In this document: one piece after another, positions 25,002-34,479 of the stretch
How the letters are laid out: every line of letters starts with the position of its first letter
Numbering within the stretch: the first letter of the stretch is position 1
Assembly: GCF_900117425.1 (NCBI RefSeq)
Contig: NZ_FPEH01000014.1
Span: forward strand, 248,001-312,000
Direction: 5' to 3'
DNA length: 64,000 nucleotides
From: Novosphingobium sp. NDB2Meth1
GTDB lineage: Bacteria > Pseudomonadota > Alphaproteobacteria > Sphingomonadales > Sphingomonadaceae
The notes under the pieces: generated by a model
Told to the model about the DNA's origin: nothing
Database searches by the model: none
The model's input: the letters and a program-made list of their open reading frames with translations, nothing else
Translations under genes and position numbers: made by a program

Positions 25002-26039
25002 ATGAGTCTTACCCATGTTGCCCGCGCCGTGACGGGCGCGTTTCGGACACTGAGCCTTGCGGCCGCGCTTGCATTTGCGCCTCAGGCCATGGCGGCGGCT
25101 GCCGCTCCGGCACCTGCTGCAGCCGCGCCGGCACCTGAAGCACCGGTGGCTGCTGCGCCGGCTCCGGCCGCCAGCGCCGCTGCTGCGGACGCGGCTGCTC
25201 CTGCCGCCGCCGCCCCGGTCGACAAGGGTTCCTACACCCCGATGAAGCCGACCGAAGGCAAGGGCCAGCCGGTCGCCAAGGGCTGGACCTTCCAGGATCA
25301 GTATTCGCCGATCGGTGATGAAGCCCTGCGCATGCACGATTACCTGCTGATGCCAGTGATCACCGTGATCACGCTGTTCGTGCTTCTGCTGCTTCTGCTC
25401 GTGATGGTGCGCTTCAACCGCCGCGCCAACCCGGTCGCTTCCAAGACCAGCCACAACACCACGATCGAGATCATCTGGACGGTTGTCCCTGTGCTCATCC
25501 TCGTTGTGGTCGCGGTCCCCTCGATCCGCCTCCTAGCGCACCAGTATGCCCCGGCGCCGAAGGGTGCGCTGACGGTCAAGGCGACCGGCTACCAGTGGTA
25601 CTGGGGCTATACCTATCCGGACAACGGCGGCTTCGAAGTGATTTCGAACATCCTGCCGGACGCCGAAGCCATCAAGCGCGGCGAGCAGCCGCAGCTGGCT
25701 GCTGACAACCGCATGGTCGTCCCCGCCGGTGAGCCGATCCGCCTGCAGACCACCGGTTCGGACGTGATCCACGCCTTTGCCGTCCCCTCGCTGTGGTTCA
25801 AGCTCGATGCCGTCCCCGGCAAGATCAACGAGAAGGTGCTCTTCATCAAGGAGCCGGGCGTTTACTACGGCCAGTGCTCCGAGCTGTGCGGCGCCCGCCA
25901 CGGCTACATGCCGATCGTGGTCGAGGCTCTGCCCCGCGCCAAGTTCGAAGAGTGGGTGAAGACGCAGGGCGGTACCGTCGGTGCCCCGGCTGCTGCGACT
26001 GCCGCGGCCGCTCCCGCCAAGCCGACGCCCGCGGCGTAA
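25002..26039 (+). CDS. coxB: Cytochrome c oxidase subunit II
   Basis: The 345-residue precursor has a signal peptide followed by a long Ala/Pro-rich linker (residues about 30-80), two transmembrane helices (MPVITVITLFVLLLLLLVMV and IIWTVVPVLILVVVAVPSIR) and a periplasmic cupredoxin domain with the dinuclear CuA motif YYGQCSELCGARHGYM and upstream His in DVIHAFAVPSLW. It receives electrons from cytochrome c. I chose ATG 25002 (MSLTHVARAV). It is first in the aa3 oxidase operon. The Ala-rich linker may simply be a species quirk. Confidence 0.96.
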   Translation: MSLTHVARAVTGAFRTLSLAAALAFAPQAMAAAAAPAPAAAAPAPEAPVAAAPAPAASAAAADAAAPAAAAPVDKGSYTPMKPTEGKGQPVAKGWTFQDQYSPIGDEALRMHDYLLMPVITVITLFVLLLLLLVMVRFNRRANPVASKTSHNTTIEIIWTVVPVLILVVVAVPSIRLLAHQYAPAPKGALTVKATGYQWYWGYTYPDNGGFEVISNILPDAEAIKRGEQPQLAADNRMVVPAGEPIRLQTTGSDVIHAFAVPSLWFKLDAVPGKINEKVLFIKEPGVYYGQCSELCGARHGYMPIVVEALPRAKFEEWVKTQGGTVGAPAAATAAAAPAKPTPAA

Positions 26040-26066
26040 AAGATTTCGAAGGACAAGGTTAGAACC

Positions 26067-27752
26067 ATGGCCAGCATTCCAGCCCATGAAGGCTTCGACG
26101 CCCATCACCACGATGCGCACGATCACGACCACAAGCCTGCGTTTTTCCAGCGCTGGTTCATGTCGACCAACCACAAGGACATCGGCACCCTCTACCTGAT
26201 CTTCGCGATCATCGCGGGCATCATCGGTGGCGGCGTCTCGGGCATCATGCGCGCCGAACTCGCGCATCCGGGCATCCAGTACCTCGGCTGGTGGACGCAT
26301 TTCCTTGGCGGGAATGATCAGGACTTCAACGCCACGCTCCACATGTGGAACGTGCTGATCACGGCCCACGGCCTGATCATGGTGTTCTTCATGGTCATGC
26401 CCGCGCTGATCGGCGGCTTCGGCAACTGGTTCGTGCCGCTGATGATCGGCGCGCCGGACATGGCCTTCCCGCGCATGAACAACATCTCGTTCTGGCTGAC
26501 CGTCTCGGGCTTCTGCTCGCTGATGATCTCGGCCTTCATGCCCGGTGGTACCGGCATGGGCGCAGGCACCGGCTGGACGGTCTACGCGCCGCTCTCGACC
26601 TCCGGATCGGTCGGCCCCGCGGTCGACTTCGCGATCTTCTCGCTGCACCTTGCGGGCGCGGGTTCGATCCTCGGTGCGATCAACTTCATCACCACCATCT
26701 TCAACATGCGCGCGCCGGGCATGACCCTGCACAAGATGCCCCTGTTCGTGTGGTCGATGCTCGTCACCGCGTTCCTGCTGCTGCTCTCGCTGCCGGTTCT
26801 CGCCGCGGCGATCACCATGCTGCTGACCGACCGCAACTTCGGCACGACGTTCTTCAACCCGGCCGGCGGCGGTGACCCCGTCCTCTACCAGCACCTGTTC
26901 TGGTTCTTCGGCCACCCCGAAGTGTACATCATGATCCTGCCGGGCTTCGGCATCATCAGCCAGATCATCTCGACCTTCTCGAAGAAGCCGGTGTTCGGCT
27001 ACCTCGGCATGGCCTACGCGATGGTCGCGATCGGCGCGGTCGGCTTCATCGTGTGGGCGCACCACATGTACACCACCGGTCTCGACGTGAACACGAAGAT
27101 GTACTTCACCGCCGCCACGATGGTTATCGCGGTGCCCACCGGCATCAAGATCTTCTCGTGGATCGCGACGATGTGGGGCGGCAGCCTCGAGTTCAAGTCG
27201 CCGCTCGTCTGGGCGATCGGGTTCATCTTCCTCTTCACTGTCGGCGGCGTGACCGGCGTCGTGCTTGCCAACGGCGGCATCGACGACAACCTCCAGGACA
27301 CCTACTACGTCGTGGCGCACTTCCACTACGTGCTGTCGCTGGGCGCGGTCACCTCGCTCTTCGCCGGGTTCTACTACTGGTTCCCGAAGATGAGCGGCCG
27401 CATGCACAGCGAGTTTCTCAGCCACCTGCATTTCTGGGTCTTCTTCGTCGGCGTGAACCTGATCTTCTTCCCGATGCATTTCCTCGGGGTCCAGGGCATG
27501 CCGCGCCGCTACCCGGACTACGCCCCGGCGTTCGAGTACTGGAACACGATCGCCAGCTACGGCTACACCGTGATGGCCGCCTCGATGGTGATCTTCTTCG
27601 TGAACATCATCTACTCGCTGGCTGCCGGCAAGAAGGCGGAAGGCAACTACTGGGGCGAAGGCGCCACCACGCTCGAGTGGACGCTGTCGAGCCCGCCGCC
27701 GTTCCACCAGTTCGAGACGCTCCCCGTGATCGAGGAAGCGCACGCGCACTGA
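26067..27752 (+). CDS. ctaD: Cytochrome c oxidase subunit I
   Basis: The 561-residue, 12-helix catalytic subunit carries heme a, heme a3 and CuB, and pumps protons. Diagnostic segments include [18 protein letters not shown] (the Cu-ligand His and cross-linked Tyr), [11 protein letters not shown] (the two CuB His) and [13 protein letters not shown] (heme ligands). It follows coxB by 27 bp. The N-terminus is His/Asp-rich ([13 protein letters not shown]). Confidence 0.98.
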   Translation: MASIPAHEGFDAHHHDAHDHDHKPAFFQRWFMSTNHKDIGTLYLIFAIIAGIIGGGVSGIMRAELAHPGIQYLGWWTHFLGGNDQDFNATLHMWNVLITAHGLIMVFFMVMPALIGGFGNWFVPLMIGAPDMAFPRMNNISFWLTVSGFCSLMISAFMPGGTGMGAGTGWTVYAPLSTSGSVGPAVDFAIFSLHLAGAGSILGAINFITTIFNMRAPGMTLHKMPLFVWSMLVTAFLLLLSLPVLAAAITMLLTDRNFGTTFFNPAGGGDPVLYQHLFWFFGHPEVYIMILPGFGIISQIISTFSKKPVFGYLGMAYAMVAIGAVGFIVWAHHMYTTGLDVNTKMYFTAATMVIAVPTGIKIFSWIATMWGGSLEFKSPLVWAIGFIFLFTVGGVTGVVLANGGIDDNLQDTYYVVAHFHYVLSLGAVTSLFAGFYYWFPKMSGRMHSEFLSHLHFWVFFVGVNLIFFPMHFLGVQGMPRRYPDYAPAFEYWNTIASYGYTVMAASMVIFFVNIIYSLAAGKKAEGNYWGEGATTLEWTLSSPPPFHQFETLPVIEEAHAH

Positions 27753-27778
27753 TCGAACTGCCGTGCAACCAAGCAGAG

Positions 27779-27810
27779 GGGCTCCGGAGCGATCCGGGGC
27801 CCTTTTGTTT
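27779..27810 (+). terminator. Intrinsic terminator-like hairpin after ctaD
   Basis: The stem GGGCTCCGG (27779-27787) pairs with CCGGGGCCC (27794-27802) with one G-T pair around a 6-nt loop, then TTTTGTTT. It lies 26 bp past the ctaD stop and could reduce or end read-through into ctaB, which begins about 100 bp later. A weaker attenuating role is possible since the downstream genes belong to the same pathway. Confidence 0.75.
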
Positions 27811-27905
27811 GGGCAGCCCAAAGCGCAACGCCCCACCGCATAGCCCCAAAGCCCGGTACCCTTTCGCTTTCCCTTCGCGTCAAGCGCGCCTATAGGCCGC
27901 CCATC

Positions 27906-28829
27906 ATGTCCACCGCGAACCCCACGGCCCTGATCATGCCCGCCGACTGGCGCGATTTCTTCGCGCTGACCAAGCCGGGCGTCATGCGGCTCGTCATCTT
28001 CACCGCTGTCTGCGGCATGCTTGCAGCGCCCGGCTCCATCCATCCCGTGCTCGCGTTCACCGCGATCCTGTGCATCGCGGTCGGCGCGGGCGGCGCGGCG
28101 GCGCTCAACCAGTGGTGGGAAGCCGATATCGACGCGGTGATGAAGCGCACCGCGCAGCGGCCGATCCCCGGCGGCCGGATGGACCGCACCTCGGCGCGCG
28201 ACTTCGGGTTCGCGCTGTCGGGCATTTCGGTGATGACGATGGGCCTCGCGATCAGCTGGCTGGCGGCGGGCATCCTCGCCTTCTCGATCTTCTACTACGC
28301 CTATCTCTACACCGTGTGGCTCAAGCCGCGCACGCCGCAGAACATCGTGATCGGCGGCGGGGCGGGGGCCTTTCCGCCGCTGATCGGGTGGATCGCGGTG
28401 ACCGGCCACATCACCCTGATGCCGGTCCTCCTCTTCCTCATCATCTTCATGTGGACCCCGCCGCACTTCTGGGCACTCGCCCTGTTCGTGCAGATCGACT
28501 ACTCCAAGGCGGGCATTCCGATGATGCCGGTCGTGGCGGGCGAACGCTCGACCCGGCGGCAAATTCTGGCTTACGCGCTCGTGCTTCTGCCGCTCTCGAT
28601 GACGCCCTGGTTCATCGGCGGAACCGGTCTGGTGTACGGCGCTTCCGCGTTCCTGCTCAGCGGGATGTTCCTGTGGCTGTCGATCAAAGTGGGCCTGCGG
28701 ACGGCCGAACCCGGCGACGGCATGAAACCGGAGAAGCGCCTGTTCGCCTATTCGATCTTCTATCTGTTCATCCTGTTCGCGATGCTGGTCGCCGACCGCT
28801 TCGCGACCATCTATGGCCTGCAAGCATGA
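27906..28829 (+). CDS. ctaB: Protoheme IX farnesyltransferase (heme O synthase)
   Basis: The UbiA-type prenyltransferase adds farnesyl to protoheme IX to form heme O, the precursor of the heme A of the oxidase. The 307-residue protein has about seven TM helices, and the first Asp-rich motif is [20 protein letters not shown]. The second, [12 protein letters not shown], is preceded by [16 protein letters not shown]. Its stop overlaps the start of the next small gene. Confidence 0.96.
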   Translation: MSTANPTALIMPADWRDFFALTKPGVMRLVIFTAVCGMLAAPGSIHPVLAFTAILCIAVGAGGAAALNQWWEADIDAVMKRTAQRPIPGGRMDRTSARDFGFALSGISVMTMGLAISWLAAGILAFSIFYYAYLYTVWLKPRTPQNIVIGGGAGAFPPLIGWIAVTGHITLMPVLLFLIIFMWTPPHFWALALFVQIDYSKAGIPMMPVVAGERSTRRQILAYALVLLPLSMTPWFIGGTGLVYGASAFLLSGMFLWLSIKVGLRTAEPGDGMKPEKRLFAYSIFYLFILFAMLVADRFATIYGLQA

Positions 28830-29026
28830 CCCAGCCCTTCGACAACCGCCCGCTCACCGCCGCCGAGACGGACGCACTGCGCGCCCGCCAGCGTGAGCGC
28901 AACAAGGTGATGGGACTGATCCTCGGCTTCCTCGTGATCCTGTTCTTCGCGATCTCGATCGTGAAGATCACCGCCAAGCCCGAACACGCTCCGGCTGAAG
29001 GCGCCGGGCAGGTGGAGCACTCCTGA
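28826..29026 (+). CDS. Small single-TM protein of the oxidase operon (CoxF-like)
   Basis: The 66-residue protein has one transmembrane helix ([19 protein letters not shown]) after a polar N-terminus and a short acidic/His tail. A small membrane protein occupies this spot between ctaB and ctaG in many alphaproteobacteria and is sometimes called CoxF; function is unclear. It overlaps ctaB by 4 bp (ATGA) and ctaG by one base, so it is clearly co-expressed with the assembly factors. Confidence 0.8.
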   Translation: MTQPFDNRPLTAAETDALRARQRERNKVMGLILGFLVILFFAISIVKITAKPEHAPAEGAGQVEHS

Positions 29027-29610
29027 TGGCCATGGCGCTGGACGCCGCAAGCCGGCGCAACCGCAAGGTCGCCGCGATTGCCGCGATCGGGGCCTTGTCG
29101 ATGCTCGGCCTCGGCTACGCCTCGGTGCCGCTCTACCGCATGTTCTGCCAGGCCACCGGCTTCAACGGCACGACCCAGCGCGCGACGGCGGCGCAGGCCG
29201 CCGGCGTGAAGGCCACCGCGCGCCCGATCACGATCCGCTTCGACGGCAACGTCACCAAGGGCATGCCGTGGGAGTTCCGCCCGGAGCAGGTGACGCAGGA
29301 CGGGCATATCGGCGAGCGCAAGATGGCGTTCTTCATCGCGAAGAACACCTCCGATCGCCCCATCGTCGGCCGCGCGATCTACAACGTGACGCCCGAGCAG
29401 ACCGGCGCCTACTTCCACAAGATCCAGTGCTTCTGCTTCAACGAGCAGCGGCTCGAACCGGGCGAGCAGGTGCGCATGCCGGTGATCTACTACGTCGATC
29501 CCGATATGCTGAATGATCCCAACGCGAAAGACGTGGGCGAGATCACGTTGTCCTACACCTTCACGGAAGCCGCCGACAGCACCGCTGCCGTGCCTCCTAA
29601 AAACAAGTAG
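29026..29610 (+). CDS. ctaG: Cytochrome c oxidase assembly protein CtaG/Cox11
   Basis: Cox11 delivers copper to the CuB site of subunit I. The 194-residue protein has a membrane anchor (VAAIAAIGALSMLGLGYASV), the LYRMFCQATGFNG motif and the copper-binding CFCFNEQ in KIQCFCFNEQRLEPGEQVRM. The domain ends with the usual beta-sheet YYVDPDMLNDP. ATG 29026 overlaps the preceding stop. Confidence 0.97.
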   Translation: MAMALDAASRRNRKVAAIAAIGALSMLGLGYASVPLYRMFCQATGFNGTTQRATAAQAAGVKATARPITIRFDGNVTKGMPWEFRPEQVTQDGHIGERKMAFFIAKNTSDRPIVGRAIYNVTPEQTGAYFHKIQCFCFNEQRLEPGEQVRMPVIYYVDPDMLNDPNAKDVGEITLSYTFTEAADSTAAVPPKNK

Positions 29611-29725
29611 GAAAGCCTCTGGACCGCGTCGTGCGGCCTCGATAAAGGCGTTTGCAAACAAGCTGAATCGTGCCCGCAGGGTGCGTTTCGCCAGGTCCCA
29701 AGCTGACGGGGGTTAGAAGACGAAC

Positions 29726-30547
29726 ATGGCCGGCACCAAGAACCACGATTACCACATCCTGCCGCCTGATATCTGGCCGATCGTCGGCGCGTTTTCCGCG
29801 CTCACGATGACGAGCGGTGGCGTCTTCGCGATGCACGGCATGGCCGGGGGCAAGATTGCGCTGTGGCTCGGCGTGTTCGGCGTGGCGCTCACCATGTTCT
29901 CCTGGTGGGGCAACGTGATCAAGGAAGCGCATGCGGGCGATCACACGCCGGTCGTGCAGCTGCACCAGCGCTATGGCATGATCCTGTTCATCGCTTCGGA
30001 AGTGATGTTCTTCGTCGGCTGGTTCTGGGCCTTCTTCGATTTCTCGCTGTTCCCGAACGAGCTGGCTGAAGTGGTCGGCGGCAAGTGGCCGCCCAAGGGC
30101 ATCGAAGCGGTGATGAACCCGTTCGACCTGCCGCTGCTCAATACGCTGATCCTGCTCTGCTCGGGCACCACGCTGACCTGGGCGCACCACGAACTGATCC
30201 ACGGCAACCGCGAAGGCCTCAAGCAGGGCCTCTGGGCAACCATTGCGCTTGGCCTGCTGTTCAGCTCGATCCAGGCTTACGAGTACATGCACGCGCCGTT
30301 CGGCTTCGGTGAGAACACCTACGGGTCGGCGTTCTACATGGCGACCGGCTTCCACGGCTTCCACGTCATCGTCGGCACCATCTTCCTCGCCGTCTGCCAG
30401 TGGCGCGCCTATGCCGGCCACTTCACCCCGCGCCAGCACTTCGGTTTCGAAGCGGCCGCGTGGTACTGGCACTTCGTCGACGTGGTGTGGCTGTTCCTCT
30501 TCGTCGCCATCTACGTGTGGGGCGGCTGGGGCGCGCCGATCGAGTGA
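29726..30547 (+). CDS. ctaE: Cytochrome c oxidase subunit III
   Basis: The 273-residue protein has seven TM helices, with the conserved SEVMFFVGWFWAFFDFSLFP block and FGENTYGSAFYMATGFHGFH followed by AAAWYWHFVDVVWLFLFVAI. It stabilises the catalytic core of the aa3 oxidase. The 115-bp gap before it has no clear promoter; the preceding genes encode assembly factors of the same enzyme. Confidence 0.97.
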   Translation: MAGTKNHDYHILPPDIWPIVGAFSALTMTSGGVFAMHGMAGGKIALWLGVFGVALTMFSWWGNVIKEAHAGDHTPVVQLHQRYGMILFIASEVMFFVGWFWAFFDFSLFPNELAEVVGGKWPPKGIEAVMNPFDLPLLNTLILLCSGTTLTWAHHELIHGNREGLKQGLWATIALGLLFSSIQAYEYMHAPFGFGENTYGSAFYMATGFHGFHVIVGTIFLAVCQWRAYAGHFTPRQHFGFEAAAWYWHFVDVVWLFLFVAIYVWGGWGAPIE

Positions 30548-30557
30548 TCGGTCTCCG

Positions 30558-30932
30558 GTGACAGACAGCACCGACCAGAACACGAAAGGGCAGGGCGGGC
30601 TTACCCGCGCTGCCCTTTTCGGTTTGTGCCCTCGCTGCGGCGCGCGAAGCTTGTGGGACGCGCCCGCGGGCTTCGCGCCAGCCTGCCGAGGCTGCGCGCT
30701 GGTGTTTGCCGACTATGAACCGCGCGGGCGGGGTCTCTATTTCGTACTGCTGCCGCTGACCTTCCTGCTGATCGCAGGTGCCCTGAAGTTCGATGATCTG
30801 CTGCGGCCGCCCTTGTGGCTGATGTTGGCGGTCATCGTGGTGGTGGTCCCCGGCGTGATCATCGGCGGGATGCGGCTGATGAAAGCGGCCTTGCTGATAG
30901 CGCGGCTGCGCGCGGCGGGAGTTCTGGCATGA
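30558..30932 (+). CDS. DUF983 zinc-ribbon membrane protein
   Basis: Starting at GTG 30558 this is a 124-residue protein with an N-terminal zinc ribbon (two CxxC pairs, in LCPRCGARSLW and ACRGCALVFADYEPRG) and two TM helices (YFVLLPLTFLLIAGALKF and LWLMLAVIVVVVPGVIIG). DUF983 proteins are regularly found between ctaE and SURF1 in alphaproteobacteria, so an oxidase-assembly role is likely though unproven. It begins 10 bp after ctaE. Confidence 0.87.
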   Translation: MTDSTDQNTKGQGGLTRAALFGLCPRCGARSLWDAPAGFAPACRGCALVFADYEPRGRGLYFVLLPLTFLLIAGALKFDDLLRPPLWLMLAVIVVVVPGVIIGGMRLMKAALLIARLRAAGVLA

Positions 30933-31519
30933 AGCGTGTTCCGATGGTGCCGACGCTGATCGTGCTCGTGGCAGTGGCCTACATGATCCACCTCGGCTTC
31001 TGGCAACTGGAGCGGCTGGGCGAGAAGGAAGCCATGCTCGCGCGCTACGAAGCGGCACAGGCTTCGGGTGACGAGGTGCGCTGGCCGGAGGAGCCCTCTG
31101 CCATGCAGCGGGCGCTCTATCATCGCAGCCAGCTCGACTGCCGCAGCGCTCTTGCGTCCACGACGCTATCGGGCCGCAATGCGAAGGGCCAGGCGGGCCT
31201 TGCCCATGTCGTGACCTGCATAGATGCCGAGGGCGCCAAGCGACAGCTGGTGCTCGGCTGGTCGACCGATCCTGCGGCGCCCGTCTGGACCGGCGGCGTG
31301 GTCACCGGCTGGATCGCGCCGGGGCCGCGCCTTGTTGCCGATCCGCCGCAGGCCGGTCTGGAGGCGAATGCCAAGCCCGACCCCAAGGACATTCCCAACA
31401 ACCACCTCGCCTATGCAGTGCAGTGGTTCCTGTTCGCCGGGGTGGCGCTGGTGATCTATGTGCTGGCGCTGCGGAAGCGGCTGCACGAGCGGGCACCTCG
31501 GCAGGATGGTCTTCAATGA
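30929..31519 (+). CDS. SURF1-family oxidase biogenesis protein
   Basis: The 196-residue protein has the SURF1 layout: N-terminal TM (MVPTLIVLVAVAYMIHLGFWQLERLG), a soluble domain and a C-terminal TM (AYAVQWFLFAGVALVIYVLA). The FWQLERL and NNHLAYAVQWF segments are characteristic. SURF1 helps insert heme a into subunit I. ATG 30929 overlaps the DUF983 stop (ATGA). It ends the oxidase gene run. Confidence 0.92.
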   Translation: MKRVPMVPTLIVLVAVAYMIHLGFWQLERLGEKEAMLARYEAAQASGDEVRWPEEPSAMQRALYHRSQLDCRSALASTTLSGRNAKGQAGLAHVVTCIDAEGAKRQLVLGWSTDPAAPVWTGGVVTGWIAPGPRLVADPPQAGLEANAKPDPKDIPNNHLAYAVQWFLFAGVALVIYVLALRKRLHERAPRQDGLQ

Positions 31520-31529
31520 AACTGTCGTC

Positions 31530-31550
31530 GGCCCGGACTTGATCCGGGCC
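31530..31550. repeat. Short GC-rich hairpin after SURF1
   Basis: GGCCCGGA (31530-31537) and TCCGGGCC (31543-31550) form an 8-bp perfect hairpin with a 5-nt loop (CTTGA), followed by the T/C-rich TTGGCTTTCTTCC. It lies about 10 bp after the SURF1 stop and may serve as a terminator; the CCGGACTTGATCCGG core is also a common intergenic palindrome in alphaproteobacteria. The rest of the gap to thrC (31551-31743) shows no gene. Confidence 0.55.
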
Positions 31551-31743
31551 TTGGCTTTCTTCCGTTGAGCGCCGCGCCGGAAGAACAGCCCAGCCCCATG
31601 TCAAGCACGGGGCGACGATCGTTGGGCGAGGGGCGCATCGGGGTTTGAATGCGGACCTCTGCGCGATGCCAAATCCGCATCCGCCTCCCCCACATCCCCC
31701 AAATCCTTGCGCCCCGGCCCCCCTGCGGCTAACCGGCAGCGCC

Positions 31744-33150
31744 ATGAAGTACGTCAGCACCCGGGGCCAGGCGCCCTCGCTCGATTTCGAGGGCGTGACC
31801 CTCGCCGGCCTCGCCTCGGACGGCGGGCTCTATGTGCCCGAGTATTGGCCGACCTTCACCAAAGCCGAAATCGCCGCGATGGCGGGTCTGCCCTACGCCG
31901 AGCTTGCGGCGAAGGTCATGCAGCCCTTCGTGGGCGACTGCATTACGCCCGAGCGCCTTCTGGAGCTGACCCGCGAGGCCTATGGGCGGTTCTCCCACGC
32001 CGCTGTCACGCCGCTGGTGCAGCTCGACGAGCGGCAGTGGCTGCTCGAGCTGTTCCACGGCCCCACGCTGGCGTTCAAGGACGTGGCGCTCCAGCTGCTC
32101 GGCCTGCTGTTCGAGGAATTCCTCGGCCGCCGCGACGATCACCTGACGATCTTCGGCGCAACCTCCGGCGATACTGGCTCCGCGGCGATCGATGCCGTGG
32201 CGGGCCGCGCCAAGGTCGATATCTTCATGCTCCACCCGCATGGCCGCGTGTCCGATGTGCAGCGCCGCCAGATGACCACGGTGCTCGCGCCCAACGTCCA
32301 CAACATCGCCATCGACGGCAGCTTCGACGATGCGCAGGCGATGGTGAAGCGCATGTTCAACGACCATGCGATGACCAGCCGCTTCGGCATCGCTGCGGTC
32401 AATTCGATCAACTGGGCACGGCTCATGGCGCAGGTGGTCTACTACTTCGCCGCCGCGCTGCAGCTCGGCGCGCCCCAGCGCCGCGTGGCCTTCAGCGTGC
32501 CGACCGGCAACTTCGGCGATGTCTTCGCGGGCTACGTCGCCGCGCAGATGGGCCTTCCCATCGAGCGCCTGATCGTTGCGACGAACATCAACGACATCCT
32601 CCACCGCGCGCTCTCCACCGGCGACTATTCGGCGGGCACGGTGACGCCGACTGCCGCGCCTTCGATGGACATCCAGGTCTCCTCCAACTTCGAGCGGCTG
32701 CTCTACGATGCAGGCGGGCGCGATGGCGCAGCGATGGCAGCGCAAATGCGCGAGTTCGAAGCGACCCGGGCGATGCAGCTCACCAATGCGCAGCGTGAGA
32801 ATACGGCGAAGCTGTTCACCAGCACCCGCGCTGATGCCGCACAAATGGCGCAGGCCATGCGTTGGGCCTACGAGGCCTGCGGCGAAGTGCTCGATCCGCA
32901 TACCGCGATCGGCCTCCATGCGGCGCGCGTGGCCGAGGGGCTGGGCCCCGATGTGCCGGTGGTGACGCTCGCCACGGCGCACCCTGCCAAGTTCAGTGAT
33001 GCAGTCGAACGCGCGACCGGCGTGCGCCCCGGCCTGCCCGCACGCGTCGGCGATCTCTTCGTGCGCGAGGAAGCCTATACGCGCCTGCCCGGCGACTACG
33101 ACACCGTCGCAGCGTGGATCGCCGAGCGCGCGACACCCCGGGCGGGATAA
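31744..33150 (+). CDS. thrC: Threonine synthase
   Basis: The PLP enzyme converts O-phosphohomoserine to threonine. The 468-residue protein begins with MKYVSTRGQAPSLDFEGV and has the PLP Lys in GPTLAFKDVALQLLG and the phosphate loop in TSGDTGSAAIDAV. It ends with the LPARVGDLFVREEAYTRLPG segment seen in fungal/proteobacterial ThrC. ATG 31744 was chosen since earlier in-frame codons lie in non-coding sequence. Confidence 0.97.
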   Translation: MKYVSTRGQAPSLDFEGVTLAGLASDGGLYVPEYWPTFTKAEIAAMAGLPYAELAAKVMQPFVGDCITPERLLELTREAYGRFSHAAVTPLVQLDERQWLLELFHGPTLAFKDVALQLLGLLFEEFLGRRDDHLTIFGATSGDTGSAAIDAVAGRAKVDIFMLHPHGRVSDVQRRQMTTVLAPNVHNIAIDGSFDDAQAMVKRMFNDHAMTSRFGIAAVNSINWARLMAQVVYYFAAALQLGAPQRRVAFSVPTGNFGDVFAGYVAAQMGLPIERLIVATNINDILHRALSTGDYSAGTVTPTAAPSMDIQVSSNFERLLYDAGGRDGAAMAAQMREFEATRAMQLTNAQRENTAKLFTSTRADAAQMAQAMRWAYEACGEVLDPHTAIGLHAARVAEGLGPDVPVVTLATAHPAKFSDAVERATGVRPGLPARVGDLFVREEAYTRLPGDYDTVAAWIAERATPRAG

Positions 33151-34044
33151 GTGGCCGCGCTCGATCTTCAGGCAAAGCTGATGGTCGGGCCGGGCTGGGA
33201 CCAGTTCGGCCTCATCGACAGCGGCGACGGGCGCAAGCTCGAGCGCTACGGCCCCTACCGCTTCATCCGCCCCGAGCCACAGGCAATGTGGGCGCCCCGG
33301 CAGGCCGTTTGGGACGCGCACGGCGAATTCGTCCCCGGCTCCGACGAGGACGGCGGCGGGCGCTGGACCTATGCCAAACCCGTCCCGCGCGAAGGCTGGC
33401 CGCTGTCGTGGCGCGGGATCGGCTTTACCGCGCAGTGCACGCCCTTCCGCCACCTCGGCTTCTTCCCCGATATGGCCCCGGTATGGGACTGGATGGGCGA
33501 GCGGCTGGAAGGAAAGGCGGACGCGAGCACCCTCAACATGTTCGGCTATACCGGCGTCGGCACGATGGCGCTTTCGCGCTTCGGCCCGGTGACGCATGTG
33601 GACGCCTCGAAGAAGGCGGTAGCGCAGGCGCGCGCCAATGCAGCGGTGGCAAACCTCGAAGACCGCCCCGTGCGCTGGATCGTCGACGATGCCGCCAAGT
33701 TTGCCGCGCGCGAAGTGCGGCGCGGGCGGCGCTATGACGGGATCATCCTCGATCCGCCCAAATTCGGGCGCGGGCCGGAAGGTGAAGTCTGGCGGCTGGA
33801 GGAAAACCTCCCCGCCCTCATCGCCGATTGCGCGCGGCTACTGGATAGCGATAGCCGCTTCCTGTTCCTGACGGTCTACGCTGTGCGCATGTCCTCGCTC
33901 GCCATCGGCGGGCTGCTGGCCGAGGCGCTCGCGGGCCTTCCGGGGACGGTCGAGCATGGCGATCTTGCCATCAAGGAAGATGGCGAGAACGGCCGCATCC
34001 TGCCCACCGCCATTTTCGCGCGGTGGTCCAGCCGTGAAACATAA
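33151..34044 (+). CDS. Class I SAM-dependent methyltransferase (RlmI-like)
   Basis: The 297-residue protein starts with GTG immediately after the thrC stop. It contains a Rossmann methyltransferase core: LNMFGYTGVGTMALSRFGPV (SAM-binding glycine motif I), VDASKKAVAQARANA, and the catalytic-type ILDPPKFGRG segment followed by ENLPALI. The N-terminal PUA-like part WDQFGLIDSGDGRKLERYGP fits the RlmI/RlmK class of 23S rRNA cytosine-C5 methyltransferases, but the exact target base is not determined. Confidence 0.85.
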   Translation: MAALDLQAKLMVGPGWDQFGLIDSGDGRKLERYGPYRFIRPEPQAMWAPRQAVWDAHGEFVPGSDEDGGGRWTYAKPVPREGWPLSWRGIGFTAQCTPFRHLGFFPDMAPVWDWMGERLEGKADASTLNMFGYTGVGTMALSRFGPVTHVDASKKAVAQARANAAVANLEDRPVRWIVDDAAKFAAREVRRGRRYDGIILDPPKFGRGPEGEVWRLEENLPALIADCARLLDSDSRFLFLTVYAVRMSSLAIGGLLAEALAGLPGTVEHGDLAIKEDGENGRILPTAIFARWSSRET

Positions 34045-34086
34045 GCAAATCTGGGGCGCCCCCACACTGGACACGGGCGCTGCGGG

Positions 34087-34479
34087 GTGCCAGAGGCGCG
34101 GCCCGTGAACGACAGCCTCATCCTCGAAGTCGCCAATATCGAAACCGATGTCCTCACCGGGATCTATTCGGAGGAGACCGGGCGTCCGCAGCCGCTGCGC
34201 ATCTCGATCTCGGCGGCGCTTGCCCCGCAGGACCGCTACACCCCCGATTGCCCGCTCACCGCGAGCAAGAACTATATGGACCTCAAGCACGCGGCGACCG
34301 AAGGCCTGCCCAAGGGTGTCCATTTCCAGCTGATCGAATCGGTGGCAGACCACATTTGCGAAACGCTCTTCCTGCAGGACAAGCGCGTGCAGCGCGTCAC
34401 GGTGAAGATCGTCAAGCTGGCGATCAGCGAGCGGGGTGAGGAAATCGGCATGACGCTTACCCGGCACCGGCGCGATTGA
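34087..34479 (+). CDS. folB: Dihydroneopterin aldolase
   Basis: FolB converts dihydroneopterin to 6-hydroxymethyl-dihydropterin in folate synthesis. The protein of 130 (GTG 34087) or 124 (GTG 34105) residues has the short aldolase fold with GIYSEETGRPQPLRI, NYMDLKHAATEG and HFQLIESVADHICETL (containing the conserved Glu/Asp) and KIVKLAISERGEEIGMTL near the end. It heads a pterin-related cluster. Confidence 0.9.
   Translation: MPEARPVNDSLILEVANIETDVLTGIYSEETGRPQPLRISISAALAPQDRYTPDCPLTASKNYMDLKHAATEGLPKGVHFQLIESVADHICETLFLQDKRVQRVTVKIVKLAISERGEEIGMTLTRHRRD

Noticed and set aside
25533..28823. 1096-codon open frame on the reverse strand across the oxidase genes
   Set aside because: It runs antisense through coxB, ctaD and ctaB with His/Arg/Asp-rich low-complexity product; a GC-rich third-position artefact.
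31729..33597. 622-codon reverse open frame opposite thrC
   Set aside because: Antisense to threonine synthase, no domain recognisable.
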